Part shown: in pieces, positions 36,930 through 45,597 of the stretch | How the letters are laid out: each line of letters begins with the position of its first letter | How positions within the stretch are numbered: position 1 is the stretch's first letter | Assembly: GCF_022748595.1 (NCBI RefSeq) | Contig: NZ_JALDSX010000005.1 | Span: 1 to 64,000 of the forward strand | Direction: 5' to 3' | DNA length: 64,000 nucleotides | Source of the DNA: Brevibacterium sp. ZH18 | GTDB lineage: Bacteria; Actinomycetota; Actinomycetes; Actinomycetales; Brevibacteriaceae | The notes under the pieces: generated by a model | Database searches by the model: none | Seen by the model: only the letters and a program-made list of their open reading frames with translations | Told to the model about the DNA's origin: nothing | Program-made: the position numbers and the translations under genes

Positions 36930-39007
36930 GCGTCCGCCTTCGCAGCCGCGATCGACTCTTTGGCAGCCGAGACGACGGCAGCCGGAGTGATCCCGAACTT
37001 CTCGTAGAGGGTGGCGTAGTCGGCCGAAGCGCCGAAGTGCTCGATCGAGACGGCACGCCCGGCATCGCCGAGGTACTTGTGCCAGCTCATCGCCGAGGCT
37101 GCCTCGATGCTCACGCGAGCCCGCAGGGTCCGGGGGAGGACCGACTTACGGTAATCGTCCGGCTGGGCGTCGAACCATTCCTGGCAGGGCATGGAGATGA
37201 CGCGAGCCGCGGTGCCCGAGGCCTGCAGCTCGTCGGCAGCGGCGATTGCGATGGCGACTTCCGAACCGCTGGCGAGGATGGCGACCTCTGGATCATCGGC
37301 GGTGTCGTGGAGGACGTAGCCGCCACGAGCCGCTTCAGAAGCGGGTGCGTATTTCTCACGGTCGAGGACCGGAACGGCCTGTCGGGTGAGAACGATGCCG
37401 CTGGGGCCATCGGTGCGGTCGAGGATCTTGCGCCACACGACGGAGGTCTCGTTGGCATCGGCCGGGCGCACCAGGTCGAGTCCCGGAATCGCGCGCAGTG
37501 CAGAGAGATGTTCGATCGGCTGATGGGTGGGTCCGTCTTCGCCCAGGCCGATCGAGTCGTGCGTCCACACGAAGATGTTCGGCACCTGCTGCAGTGCGGC
37601 CAGGCGGATGGCGGGGCGCTGGTAGTCGCTGAAGACGAGGAAGGTGCCGCTGTAGGGGCGGGTGCCGCCGTGCAGTGCGATGCCGTTGCCGATGAGCCCT
37701 GCAGAGAACTCGCGGACGCCGAAGTGGATGTTGCGGCCGTATTCGTTGCCGGAGAAGGCATCTGTCGAGCGGTGCTCGGGTAGGAAGCTCGGCTCACCCT
37801 TGATCAAAGTGTTGTTCGATCCGGCGAGGTCGGCTGAACCGCCCCACAGCTCCGGCATGGTGCCGGCGATGGCATTGAGGACCTGACCAGAAGCGGCGCG
37901 GGTGGCGATGCCCTTCTCGCTGGCATCGAAAACGGGGAACTCATTGTCGAGACCGGCAGGCAGCTCACGCTTGGCCAGACGGTCGAAGAGCTCGGCGTTG
38001 GCCGGGTTGGCCTCGCGCCAGGCAGCGAAGGACTCGTTCCATTCGATGTGTGCGCTGCGACCGCGGTCGAGGGCCGAGCGGGTGTGGTTGAGCACCTCTG
38101 CGGGGACGGCGAAGGTCTCATCCGGGTCGAAGCCGAGGACTTCCTTGGTGGCCTTGATCTCGTCATCGCCGAGAGCCGAGCCGTGCGACCCGCCGGTGTT
38201 CTGCTTGTTGGGTGCCGGCCAGGCGATGATCGTCGAAAGACGGATGAAGGAGGGACGGGAATCCGCACGGGCGGCTTCGACGGCCGCATGGAACGCGTCC
38301 ATGTCCTCGTTGTACTCGTCTCCGGCGCGGAAGTCGACATGCTGCACATGCCAGCCGTAGGCGGCGTAGCGTGCTGCCGTGTCCTCGCCGAAGGCGATCG
38401 CGGTGTCGTCCTCGATCGAGATGCGGTTGTCGTCCCAGATGACGATGAGGTTCGACAGCTCCTGGGTTCCGGCCAACGAGGAGGCCTCGCCTGAGACACC
38501 CTCTTCGAGGTCGCCGTCGGAGGCCAGCACCACGATCGAATGGTCGAAGGGAGAGGTGCCCGGTGCAGCTTCGGGGTCGAAGAGGCCGCGTTCGCGGCGG
38601 GAGGCCATGGCCATTCCCACTGCCGAGGCGAGGCCGGAGCCGAGCGGACCGGTCGTGATCTCGACGCCTGCGGTGTGGCCCACCTCTGGGTGTCCGGGAG
38701 TCAGCGAGCCCCAGGTGCGCAATGCCTTGAGGTCATCGAGTTCGAGACCGAAACCGGCCAGGTAGAGCTGCACGTACTGGGTCAGCGAGCTGTGCCCGCA
38801 GGAGAGAACGAAGCGATCGCGTCCGACCCAGGTGGGATCGGCAGGATCGTGCTTGAGCCCGTACTGGTAGAGGTAGTGCGCTACCGGAGCCAGGCTCATC
38901 GCGGTTCCAGGGTGGCCGTGTCCGGCCTTCTGGACCGCGTCGGCGGCGAGCAGACGGGCGGTGTCGACAGCGCGAGCGTCGAGTTCTGTCCAGGACAGGG
39001 AATTCAT
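36926..39007 (-). CDS. tkt: Transketolase
   Basis: 693 residues from the ATG at 39007; a GTG at 39046 in frame would add 13. Thiamine diphosphate motif GDGDLEEGVSGEASSLAG...NLIVIWDDNRIS, substrate histidines in KAGHGHPGTAMSLAP, and the pyrimidine-domain FVWTHDSIGLGEDGPTHQPIEHL. Transfers two-carbon units in the pentose phosphate pathway. It is divergent from ctaB, sharing a 160-base promoter region. Confidence 0.97.
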   Translation of the reverse strand: MNSLSWTELDARAVDTARLLAADAVQKAGHGHPGTAMSLAPVAHYLYQYGLKHDPADPTWVGRDRFVLSCGHSSLTQYVQLYLAGFGLELDDLKALRTWGSLTPGHPEVGHTAGVEITTGPLGSGLASAVGMAMASRRERGLFDPEAAPGTSPFDHSIVVLASDGDLEEGVSGEASSLAGTQELSNLIVIWDDNRISIEDDTAIAFGEDTAARYAAYGWHVQHVDFRAGDEYNEDMDAFHAAVEAARADSRPSFIRLSTIIAWPAPNKQNTGGSHGSALGDDEIKATKEVLGFDPDETFAVPAEVLNHTRSALDRGRSAHIEWNESFAAWREANPANAELFDRLAKRELPAGLDNEFPVFDASEKGIATRAASGQVLNAIAGTMPELWGGSADLAGSNNTLIKGEPSFLPEHRSTDAFSGNEYGRNIHFGVREFSAGLIGNGIALHGGTRPYSGTFLVFSDYQRPAIRLAALQQVPNIFVWTHDSIGLGEDGPTHQPIEHLSALRAIPGLDLVRPADANETSVVWRKILDRTDGPSGIVLTRQAVPVLDREKYAPASEAARGGYVLHDTADDPEVAILASGSEVAIAIAAADELQASGTAARVISMPCQEWFDAQPDDYRKSVLPRTLRARVSIEAASAMSWHKYLGDAGRAVSIEHFGASADYATLYEKFGITPAAVVSAAKESIAAAKADA

Positions 39008-39154
39008 GTCTTCGAGCGATCCTTCGTTCGTCGTAGAAGCGTGCACTCAAACTCTACCGTGCCGCCCTCGAAACGATAAGGAGCCAGCGCACACCGGACA
39101 CGGCACTGTCTGCGAAACGCCTCAACGCCGACTGGCAAAATATTCGACAGGAGG

Positions 39155-39160
39155 TAGAAT
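39155..39160 (+). promoter_or_regulatory. -10 box, leaderless promoter of ctaB
   Basis: TAGAAT, seven bases before the GTG at 39168. The opposing tkt promoter probably uses TAGAGT at 39050-39055 (minus strand). Confidence 0.5.
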
Positions 39161-39167
39161 CGGGTCC

Positions 39168-40142
39168 GTGAGTGAACTTCGTCAGAACCAGGGCACGCAG
39201 AGTGAACGTCCTCTGCAGAGGGCAATCGACGAGGAGCGACTCTCAAAACGACCGCGATCGAAGATCGGTGCCTACATCGCGCTGACCAAACCGCGGGTCA
39301 TCGAACTCCTCCTGGTCACGACCGCCCCTGTGATGTTCCTCGCCGCCCACGGCATGCCGAACATCTGGCTCGTCATCAACACGCTCATCGGCGGTGCAGC
39401 CGCTGCTGCCTCCGCCTCGGTCTTCAACTGCTATGTCGATCGTGACATCGACGCGAAGATGGAACGGACCAAGCACCGTCCGCTGGTCACCGGCGAGATC
39501 ACGCCGCGCGCCGCGCTCATCTTCGCCTTCGCTCTGGGCCTGGGCTCGATCTTCTGGCTCGGCGGCTTCACCAACTGGGTGACCGCCGGCCTCACCGCCT
39601 GCGCGATCCTCCTCTACGCAGTCTTCTACACCCTCATCCTCAAGCGCCGCACCTCGCAGAACATCGTGTGGGGCGGAGCTGCGGGCTGCATGCCCGTGCT
39701 CATCGGCTGGTCGGCGGTCACCGGGGGACTCTCGTGGGAGCCGCTCGTCCTCTTCCTCGTCGTCTTCTTCTGGACGCCGCCGCACTACTGGCCGTTGGCG
39801 ATCAAGTACAAGGCCGACTACGACGCCGCTGAGGTCCCGATGCTGCCGTCGAAGGTGCCGCCGACGAACGTCGGCCGCCAGATGATCGCCTACACGTGGG
39901 CCATGGTGGCCTGCTCGCTGGCGCTTATCCCACTGGCTCCGATGGGCCCCGTCTACACGACCGTGGCCGTCCTCGCCGGGGCCTGGTTCCTCTGGTCCTG
40001 CTACGCCCTGGTCTCCCGTGCGAAGAAGGGCAAGAGCGGCACCTCACTGCGTGCCATGAAGGTCTTCCACGGCTCGATCACTTACCTGTCGCTGCTCTTC
40101 CTGGCAGTCGCGATCGACCCGTTCATCCCCGGCTTCTGGTGA
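39168..40142 (+). CDS. ctaB: Haem O synthase (protohaem IX farnesyltransferase)
   Basis: 324 residues from the GTG at 39168. UbiA-type prenyltransferase with about nine helices; first Asp-rich motif NCYVDRDIDAKMERTKHRP, second region KYKADYDAAEVPMLP. ALTKPRVIELLLVTTAPVMFLA is the usual CtaB opening. Adds a farnesyl chain to haem b for cytochrome aa3 oxidase; CtaA, 0.6 kb further on, does the next step and SURF1 at 52.4 kb helps insertion. Confidence 0.96.
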   Translation: MSELRQNQGTQSERPLQRAIDEERLSKRPRSKIGAYIALTKPRVIELLLVTTAPVMFLAAHGMPNIWLVINTLIGGAAAAASASVFNCYVDRDIDAKMERTKHRPLVTGEITPRAALIFAFALGLGSIFWLGGFTNWVTAGLTACAILLYAVFYTLILKRRTSQNIVWGGAAGCMPVLIGWSAVTGGLSWEPLVLFLVVFFWTPPHYWPLAIKYKADYDAAEVPMLPSKVPPTNVGRQMIAYTWAMVACSLALIPLAPMGPVYTTVAVLAGAWFLWSCYALVSRAKKGKSGTSLRAMKVFHGSITYLSLLFLAVAIDPFIPGFW

Positions 40143-40290
40143 ACTGAACCGTTCCCGGGCTATAGCGAACTGAACCGTTCCTGGCACCGGCGCGCTGAAC
40201 CGTTCCCCGTCACTGGTGAACGGAACCGTTCCCCGTCACTGGTGAACGGAACCGTTCCTGGGCTATGGCGAACTGAACCGTTCCCGGCTG
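40136..40290 (+). repeat. About six tandem copies of a 22-28-bp unit after ctaB
   Basis: The core GAACYGAACCGTTCC recurs six times between the stop of ctaB and the end of the opposing gene. The first copy includes the ctaB stop (TGGTGAACTGAACCGTTCC), and the fourth and fifth units (GGTGAACGGAACCGTTCC) are exact over about 20 bases. No separate terminator is visible. Confidence 0.85.
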
Positions 40291-40296
40291 TGGTGA

Positions 40297-40761
40297 TCAG
40301 CCGGCGTTGACGAGATCGTCGATGACGATTTTCTTCATCCCCATCAGCGCCTTCACCTGAGCTTCTCCGCTCATCAGCTCGCCGAGGTTGGCCGGCAGGA
40401 TCTGCCAGCTGATCCCGTACTTATCCTTGAGCCACCCGCACCGTTCATGGTCGGGAGAGGCCGAGAGCGACGTCCAATAGTGGTCGATCTCGGCCTGATC
40501 TGCGCATGAGACGGTCAGAGAGATCGCCTCGTTGAACTGGAACATGGGGCCTCCATCGAGGCAGATGAAGCGACTCCCGTTGAGTTCGAAGATCCCGTTG
40601 ATGACCTTTCCGCTCATCCCCGCGTAATGGGGATCCAGCGATTCATCGGGGTAGCGTTCGACGGAGACGATGCGCGAGTTCGGGAAGATCTCGCAGTAGA
40701 AGGCCATGGCCTCCTCGGCGTGGTCAGCGAACCACAGGCACGGCGTGATCGGTGTTGGCAT
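40297..40761 (-). CDS. PhnB-like VOC family protein
   Basis: 154 residues from the ATG at 40761, with GAGGAG upstream. Two beta-alpha-beta-beta-beta modules of the vicinal-oxygen-chelate/3-demethylubiquinone methyltransferase-like (PhnB) group: TPCLWFADHAEEAMAFYCEIFPNSRI, FELNGSRFICLDGGP, CGWLKDKYGISWQILPANL and the typical C-terminal VKALMGMKKIVIDDLVNA. The substrate is unknown. The 5' end overlaps the 3' end of ctaA by 38 bases, an unusually long coding overlap, so both readings of that stretch matter. Confidence 0.85.
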   Translation of the reverse strand: MPTPITPCLWFADHAEEAMAFYCEIFPNSRIVSVERYPDESLDPHYAGMSGKVINGIFELNGSRFICLDGGPMFQFNEAISLTVSCADQAEIDHYWTSLSASPDHERCGWLKDKYGISWQILPANLGELMSGEAQVKALMGMKKIVIDDLVNAG

Positions 40762-41623
40762 GAGTGCTCCTCGGGTATGCGCTGTCGAGGACGGCAACGC
40801 TTGCCGCGATCGTAGCCGAGAGTCCGATCATATGGAACGCCACGAGCACGATCGGCACTCCGGTGAAGTACTGGATGTAGCCGATGAGGCCCTGCGCGAG
40901 CTCGATGATGAGGAGCACAATCAGCGGCTTGACCATGACGTTGTGCTTCTTGCGGGCGATGACGAGTGAGGTGATGGTCGCGATGATGAGGAGCCACACA
41001 GGGAAAGCGTGCGCGCGGGTGATCCATACGTTGTCCAGACCGTTGCGCGTCGACATCGTCGAACCAGAGTGCGGTCCTGCACCGGTTGTGAGGACGCCGA
41101 AGAGCACGACGATCGCGGTCAGCGCGAGGATGATCCAGCCCAGCGCCGGCAGTGGGGATGGAGCCTTGTCGCCGGTGCGCACGCCCGTGTCATAGGTGCG
41201 GCGAACGAAGTACGCGGCGACGCCGACGGCGATGGCCGAGGGAACGAAGTGTCCGGCGACAACCCAGGGGTTCAGCTTCGTCCACACGGTGATGCCGCCG
41301 ACGATGGCCTGGACTGGCACGATGGCCAGCAGCCCGAGGTTGAGCCAGAACAGATCGGGGCGCTGCTTCCGCGACTTCCAGAGCAGAAGCAGGATGATGA
41401 CGCCGAGGATGGCCAATGCGACCGCCAGAGTGCGGTTGCCGAATTCGATGAGGCCGTGAATGCCCATCTCGGGCGTGGTCACGAGGGAATCGGGGGTGCA
41501 TTTCGGCCAGTCCGTGCAGCCGAGGCCAGACCCGGTGAGACGGACGATTCCGCCGCTCAGGATGATTCCACCCTGCGCAATGAGCATGGCCCAGGCAGCG
41601 ACGCGGATCTTTGTAGTGACCAT
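40724..41623 (-). CDS. ctaA: Haem A synthase (COX15/CtaA family)
   Basis: 299 residues from the ATG at 41623 with GAGGAGAG upstream; further in-frame starts lie inside the permease gene. Eight membrane helices. LSGGIVRLTGSGLGCTDWPKCTPDS has the conserved first loop with its cysteine pair, and haem-ligand histidines occur in GIHGLIEFGNRTL, AGHFVPSA, RAHAFPVW and AFHMIGL. Oxidises haem O to haem A. Gene order (CtaA next to an ABC exporter and sufR) matches M. tuberculosis. Confidence 0.93.
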   Translation of the reverse strand: MVTTKIRVAAWAMLIAQGGIILSGGIVRLTGSGLGCTDWPKCTPDSLVTTPEMGIHGLIEFGNRTLAVALAILGVIILLLLWKSRKQRPDLFWLNLGLLAIVPVQAIVGGITVWTKLNPWVVAGHFVPSAIAVGVAAYFVRRTYDTGVRTGDKAPSPLPALGWIILALTAIVVLFGVLTTGAGPHSGSTMSTRNGLDNVWITRAHAFPVWLLIIATITSLVIARKKHNVMVKPLIVLLIIELAQGLIGYIQYFTGVPIVLVAFHMIGLSATIAASVAVLDSAYPRSTHANTDHAVPVVR

Positions 41624-41631
41624 TTCTCTCC

Positions 41632-42363
41632 TCATTCGAATCGGAACCACCTGCGTGCGGCAAGCGTTCCCAGCAGCCCCCATACGAGGAGCACGATCAA
41701 TGCTTTGACGTCGAAGCCCGCTCCGCCGACGGCCGCGCGCATCGCGTCACCGAGGGCTCCGGAGGGCAGGTATCCGACGACGGTGCCCCACTCTCCAGGG
41801 TGGGCAAGCACGAGCCCGCCAACCCCCGCCATGAGCACCCAGATGAGGTTGGCCCCGGCCAGAGTCGCCTCGGCGCGGACCGTTCCCGCCATGAGCAAGC
41901 CTAGAGACAGGAGTGCTGCGGTGCCAAGAAGCGTGGTCAGGACCAGCGCCAGAGGGTCGACGGGTCCCCTGAAGCCGAGTCCCAGCGCGATCGCGAAGGC
42001 CAGTGCGAACTGGATGATGACCACGGCGATGACGGCACCGAGCTTGCCGAAGATCAGCCCGTTGGTTCCTAGCGGCGTCGTGGCCAGCTGTCGCAGAACG
42101 CCGTAGCGGCGGTCGAAGGCGGTGGCGATGGCCTGCCCGGTGAAGGCCGTCGATGCCAGGCACAGACTCAGCGCACCTGGCAGTGCCACGGTGAGAGGAT
42201 CCTCTCCGGCGGAGATGGTGCCCAGGGCGGAGAGCAGGGGAGTCTTCGCGAGGAAGACGAGCATCCCCAGCGGGAGGATGAGCGAGAGCAGGAGCTGTTC
42301 GCCGTTGCGCAGAACCGAAAGCGTCTCGAATCTGATCTGGGCCGTGATGCGGCGAGTTCTCAT
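41632..42363 (-). CDS. ABC-2 type transporter permease
   Basis: 243 residues from the ATG at 42363, which overlaps the ATPase stop (ATGA). Six membrane helices; SLILPLGMLVFL first and the core FDRRYGVLRQLATTPLGTNGLIFGKL typical of ABC-2 permeases. It forms an exporter with the ATPase upstream. The substrate is not known; the linkage with ctaA and suf is conserved in actinobacteria and may point to haem or redox physiology, but that is inference. Confidence 0.88.
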   Translation of the reverse strand: MRTRRITAQIRFETLSVLRNGEQLLLSLILPLGMLVFLAKTPLLSALGTISAGEDPLTVALPGALSLCLASTAFTGQAIATAFDRRYGVLRQLATTPLGTNGLIFGKLGAVIAVVIIQFALAFAIALGLGFRGPVDPLALVLTTLLGTAALLSLGLLMAGTVRAEATLAGANLIWVLMAGVGGLVLAHPGEWGTVVGYLPSGALGDAMRAAVGGAGFDVKALIVLLVWGLLGTLAARRWFRFE

Positions 42364-43310
42364 CGCAGGGGCCTTCCGGTGAGATCGAAGAACACGTCGG
42401 CCAGTGACTGCGAGGCCATGTCGATGTCCGTGATCGCCAGTCCGGCGTCGGCCACGGCCGCGCACAGACCCGCGATCTGCGTGCTCTCGAGTTCGCCGGT
42501 GATGACGAAGGTCGTTCCCTTCGCCGAGGTGGGGGCGATGGCGTTCATGCGGGTGAGCAGTGACGAGTTCCCTGGGTCGAGTGAAGCCGTCGCCGCTGCC
42601 GACGCGGGTCGCGCCACAGTGATCACGAGCCGGCGGCCCTCGGGCGACGCGTTGCGCAGGTCTTCGGGGGCACCTTGGGCGATGATGCGTCCTCGGTCGA
42701 TGACGACGATCTCATCGGCCAGCTCCTCCGCCTCGGCGAGGTCGTGGGTTGTCAGTACGACGCTGACGTCGCGCGCGGCCAGGTCGCGGATGAAGGTGTG
42801 AACGACCTCGCGGGCGCGGGGATCGAGACCGGCGCAGGGCTCGTCGAGGAAGACCAGGCGCGGCCTGCCGATCAGCGCAGCGGCCAGGGCCACGCGCTGC
42901 TTCTGCCCGCCGGAGAGTCGACGGATCGTGCGTGAGGAGAATTCGTGGAGGCCCAACGGTTCGGCGAGTTCGTCGACGCTGAGCGGATTCGGGTAGAGAG
43001 CGGCAAGGTGTCGCAGGATGGCCAGCGGCTTGGCACTCATCGGCAGACCGCCGTCCTGGAGCATCACACCGGCGAGAACCGAGGTCTGCTCATGGTCGCG
43101 GTGCGGGTCGAGGCCGAAGATCTCGATGGAACCGGCATCGGGGCGCCTGGTGCCGACGGCCAGAGAGATCGTCGTCGACTTGCCGGCGCCGTTGGGCCCG
43201 AGTACACCGAGGATCGATCCGGTGGACGCTTCGAGGTCGATTCCGTCGACGACGTGGTGTGCGCCGTACGAGTAGTGGAGACCACGAATGGTGAGGGCCG
43301 ATTCATACAC
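42360..43310 (-). CDS. ABC transporter ATP-binding protein (exporter type)
   Basis: 316 residues from the GTG at 43310. Walker A LGPNGAGKSTTISLAVG, Q-loop VMLQDGGLPMSAK, signature LSGGQKQRVALAAAL, Walker B LVFLDEPCAGLDP, switch H in LTTHDLAEAEELAD. A C-terminal domain of about 95 residues follows. The start fits a TAGAAT box six bases upstream. It is divergent from sufR. Confidence 0.92.
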   Translation of the reverse strand: MYESALTIRGLHYSYGAHHVVDGIDLEASTGSILGVLGPNGAGKSTTISLAVGTRRPDAGSIEIFGLDPHRDHEQTSVLAGVMLQDGGLPMSAKPLAILRHLAALYPNPLSVDELAEPLGLHEFSSRTIRRLSGGQKQRVALAAALIGRPRLVFLDEPCAGLDPRAREVVHTFIRDLAARDVSVVLTTHDLAEAEELADEIVVIDRGRIIAQGAPEDLRNASPEGRRLVITVARPASAAATASLDPGNSSLLTRMNAIAPTSAKGTTFVITGELESTQIAGLCAAVADAGLAITDIDMASQSLADVFFDLTGRPLR

Positions 43311-43316
43311 AAAACC

Positions 43317-43322
43317 ATTCTA
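43317..43322 (-). promoter_or_regulatory. -10 box, leaderless promoter of the ABC exporter operon
   Basis: TAGAAT on the minus strand, six bases before the GTG at 43310. Confidence 0.5.
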
Positions 43323-43340
43323 CGACGCGTCGAATCCGGG

Positions 43341-43359
43341 CAGAGTTAGGCTCACCTAG
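43341..43359. promoter_or_regulatory. Candidate DtxR/IdeR iron box
   Basis: CAGAGTTAGGCTCACCTAG matches about 13 of 19 positions of the actinobacterial iron box TTAGGTTAGSCTAACCTAA, with one strong half (AGGCTCACCTA). It lies between the divergent ABC exporter and sufR genes. Iron control of suf is known in related bacteria. Confidence 0.4.
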
Positions 43360-43378
43360 TTTTACGAAACAAATTACG

Positions 43379-43392
43379 CAACATTATTGTTG
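43379..43392. promoter_or_regulatory. Candidate SufR operator, CAAC-N6-GTTG
   Basis: CAACATTATTGTTG is an exact inverted repeat of the form described for SufR in cyanobacteria. It is 21 bases before the sufR ATG and overlaps CATTAT, a possible -10 of sufR, so binding would repress sufR and the suf operon. Confidence 0.6.
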
Positions 43393-43413
43393 TCTTAGTC
43401 AAGGAGGTGGAGA

Positions 43414-44133
43414 ATGGCTGTTAACGAGTCGGAAGAGAACCGCACGCGCCAGAAGGTATTCAGGTCGGTGCTCGACGAAGGGCCGATCACCGCCTCGGCG
43501 CTGGCCAAAGGTCTCGACCTGACTCCAGCGGCGATCCGTCGCCACCTGGATGCTCTGGAGGGCGAGGACCTCATCGAGGTCCGCGAGCTCGCGGGCAAAC
43601 AAGCCGGACGCGGACGACCGGCCAGGCATTATGTGGTCACGTCACGCGGCCATGGGTCGGTCACCCATTCCTATGACCAATTGGCTGTCGACATTCTCCG
43701 GTTCATGCGGGATCGGGTCGGCGCGGACGCCGTCGAGGACTTCACCGAGGACCTCGTCGCCAAACTGCGCGACCGCCTCGGCGGAGAACTGGATCGACGG
43801 GGAGGCACCACGGTGGCTTCCCGTTCCCGGGCGCTGGCATCCGCTCTGACGAAGGAGGGATATGCCGCCTCGGCGACACCGGTGGCTGCCGGAACCCCTC
43901 TTGAAGCGATGCAGCTGTGCCAGGGCCACTGTCCGATCCAGGCAGTCGCCACCGAGTTCCCTGAGATCTGCGAAGCGGAGCTATCGATGTTCTCTGACTA
44001 CCTCGGAGTCGATGTGCGGCGTCTGTCGTCATTGGCCCACGGCGACCACGTCTGCACCACCCACATTCCGACCTCGGAACTTACCAGACCCCTCATCCAC
44101 AGCAATGATCGACCTCAAGGAGGTTCACGATGA
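43414..44133 (+). CDS. sufR: SufR-type Fe-S transcriptional regulator
   Basis: 239 residues. Winged helix-turn-helix in residues about 15-75 ([27 protein letters not shown]) and a C-terminal sensor part with cysteines C169, C173, C186 and C214 (LCQGHC...EIC...DHVC), able to hold an Fe-S cluster. In cyanobacteria and mycobacteria SufR with a cluster represses the suf operon and releases it when the cluster is lost. AAGGAGG precedes the ATG; the stop overlaps sufB (ATGA). The adjoining CAAC-N6-GTTG repeat supports autoregulation. Confidence 0.93.
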   Translation: MAVNESEENRTRQKVFRSVLDEGPITASALAKGLDLTPAAIRRHLDALEGEDLIEVRELAGKQAGRGRPARHYVVTSRGHGSVTHSYDQLAVDILRFMRDRVGADAVEDFTEDLVAKLRDRLGGELDRRGGTTVASRSRALASALTKEGYAASATPVAAGTPLEAMQLCQGHCPIQAVATEFPEICEAELSMFSDYLGVDVRRLSSLAHGDHVCTTHIPTSELTRPLIHSNDRPQGGSR

Positions 44134-45560
44134 CTGACACAGGCAATCGGATCATCGATGCGAATCCCGAGCTCAAAGACCTCGGGCAGTACGCATACGG
44201 TTGGCACGACGGAAACGACGCGGGCGAATTCGCCGCACGCGGACTCTCGGAAGAGGTCGTGCGCAACATCTCGAAGCTCAAGGACGAACCGGACTGGATG
44301 CTGCAGCGCCGTCTCAAGGCACTGAAGCTGTTCGAGAAGAAGCCGATGCCCAGCTGGGGCGCAGACCTCAGCGGCATCCACTTCGACGACATCAAGTACT
44401 TCGTCCGCTCGACAGAAGGCCAGGCGACGTCCTGGGATGACCTGCCCGAGGACATCCGCAACACCTATGACAAGCTCGGCATCCCCGAGGCTGAGAAGCA
44501 GCGCCTCGTCGCAGGTGTGGCCGCTCAGTACGAGTCAGAGGTCGTCTACCACCAGATCAACGAAGAGCTCGAGAAGCAGGGCGTCATCTTCGTGGACACC
44601 GACACCGGTCTGCGCGAGTACCCGGAGATCTTCGAAGAGTACTTCGGCTCGATCATCCCGTCCGGTGACAACAAGTTCTCAGCGCTGAACACGGCAGTCT
44701 GGTCCGGCGGCTCCTTCGTCTACGTCCCCAAGGGCGTCCACGTCGAGATCCCGCTGCAGGCCTACTTCCGCATCAACACGGAGAACATGGGTCAGTTCGA
44801 GCGCACCCTCATCATCGCCGACGAAGGCTCGTCGGTTCACTACGTCGAGGGCTGCACCGCGCCGATCTACAAGACCGACTCGCTGCACTCCGCTGTCGTC
44901 GAGATCGTGGCCAAGAAGGACGCGAAGGTTCGCTACACGACGATCCAGAACTGGTCGAACAACGTGTACAACCTCGTGACCAAGCGTGCGATCGCCGAAG
45001 AGGGCGCCTCCATGGAATGGGTCGACGGCAACATCGGCTCGAAGGTCACCATGAAGTACCCGGCCATCTGGCTGACCGGTGAGCACGCTCGCGGAGAGAC
45101 ACTGTCCGTGGCATTCGCCGGCGAAGGCCAGCACCAGGACACCGGTGCGAAGATGGTCCACGCCGCTCCGAACACCCACTCCTCGATCGTGGCGAAGTCC
45201 GTGGCTCGTGGCGGCGGACGTTCCGGTTACCGCGGACTCGTCCACGTGCACCCGGGCGCCAAGGGCTCGTCGAACAACGTCCTCTGTGATGCGCTCCTGG
45301 TCGACAACATCTCCCGTTCGGACACGTACCCCTACATCGACATCCGTGAGGACGACGTGACCTTGGGGCATGAGGCCACCGTGTCGAAGGTGAGTGAGGA
45401 TCAGCTCTTCTACCTGATGAGCCGCGGCATGGAGGAGACCGAGGCGATGGCGATGATCGTGCGCGGATTCGTCGAGCCGATCGCTCGCGAACTGCCGATG
45501 GAATACGCCCTCGAGCTCAACCGCCTCATCGAAATCCAGATGGAAGGTGGCGTGGGCTGA
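44130..45560 (+). CDS. sufB: Fe-S cluster scaffold protein SufB
   Basis: 476 residues. [27 protein letters not shown] (the conserved cysteine) and the beta-helix core followed by [25 protein letters not shown]. It forms SufBC2D, on which clusters are built. Many mycobacterial SufB proteins carry an intein; none is present here. The start overlaps the sufR stop by four bases. Confidence 0.97.
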   Translation: MTDTGNRIIDANPELKDLGQYAYGWHDGNDAGEFAARGLSEEVVRNISKLKDEPDWMLQRRLKALKLFEKKPMPSWGADLSGIHFDDIKYFVRSTEGQATSWDDLPEDIRNTYDKLGIPEAEKQRLVAGVAAQYESEVVYHQINEELEKQGVIFVDTDTGLREYPEIFEEYFGSIIPSGDNKFSALNTAVWSGGSFVYVPKGVHVEIPLQAYFRINTENMGQFERTLIIADEGSSVHYVEGCTAPIYKTDSLHSAVVEIVAKKDAKVRYTTIQNWSNNVYNLVTKRAIAEEGASMEWVDGNIGSKVTMKYPAIWLTGEHARGETLSVAFAGEGQHQDTGAKMVHAAPNTHSSIVAKSVARGGGRSGYRGLVHVHPGAKGSSNNVLCDALLVDNISRSDTYPYIDIREDDVTLGHEATVSKVSEDQLFYLMSRGMEETEAMAMIVRGFVEPIARELPMEYALELNRLIEIQMEGGVG

Positions 45561-45597
45561 TTCAGCCCGCCACCGACTGCGACAAGGAGTTTTCTAA

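Noticed and set aside
44130..45560. Intein in SufB
   Set aside because: The protein has normal length and no splice-junction motifs.
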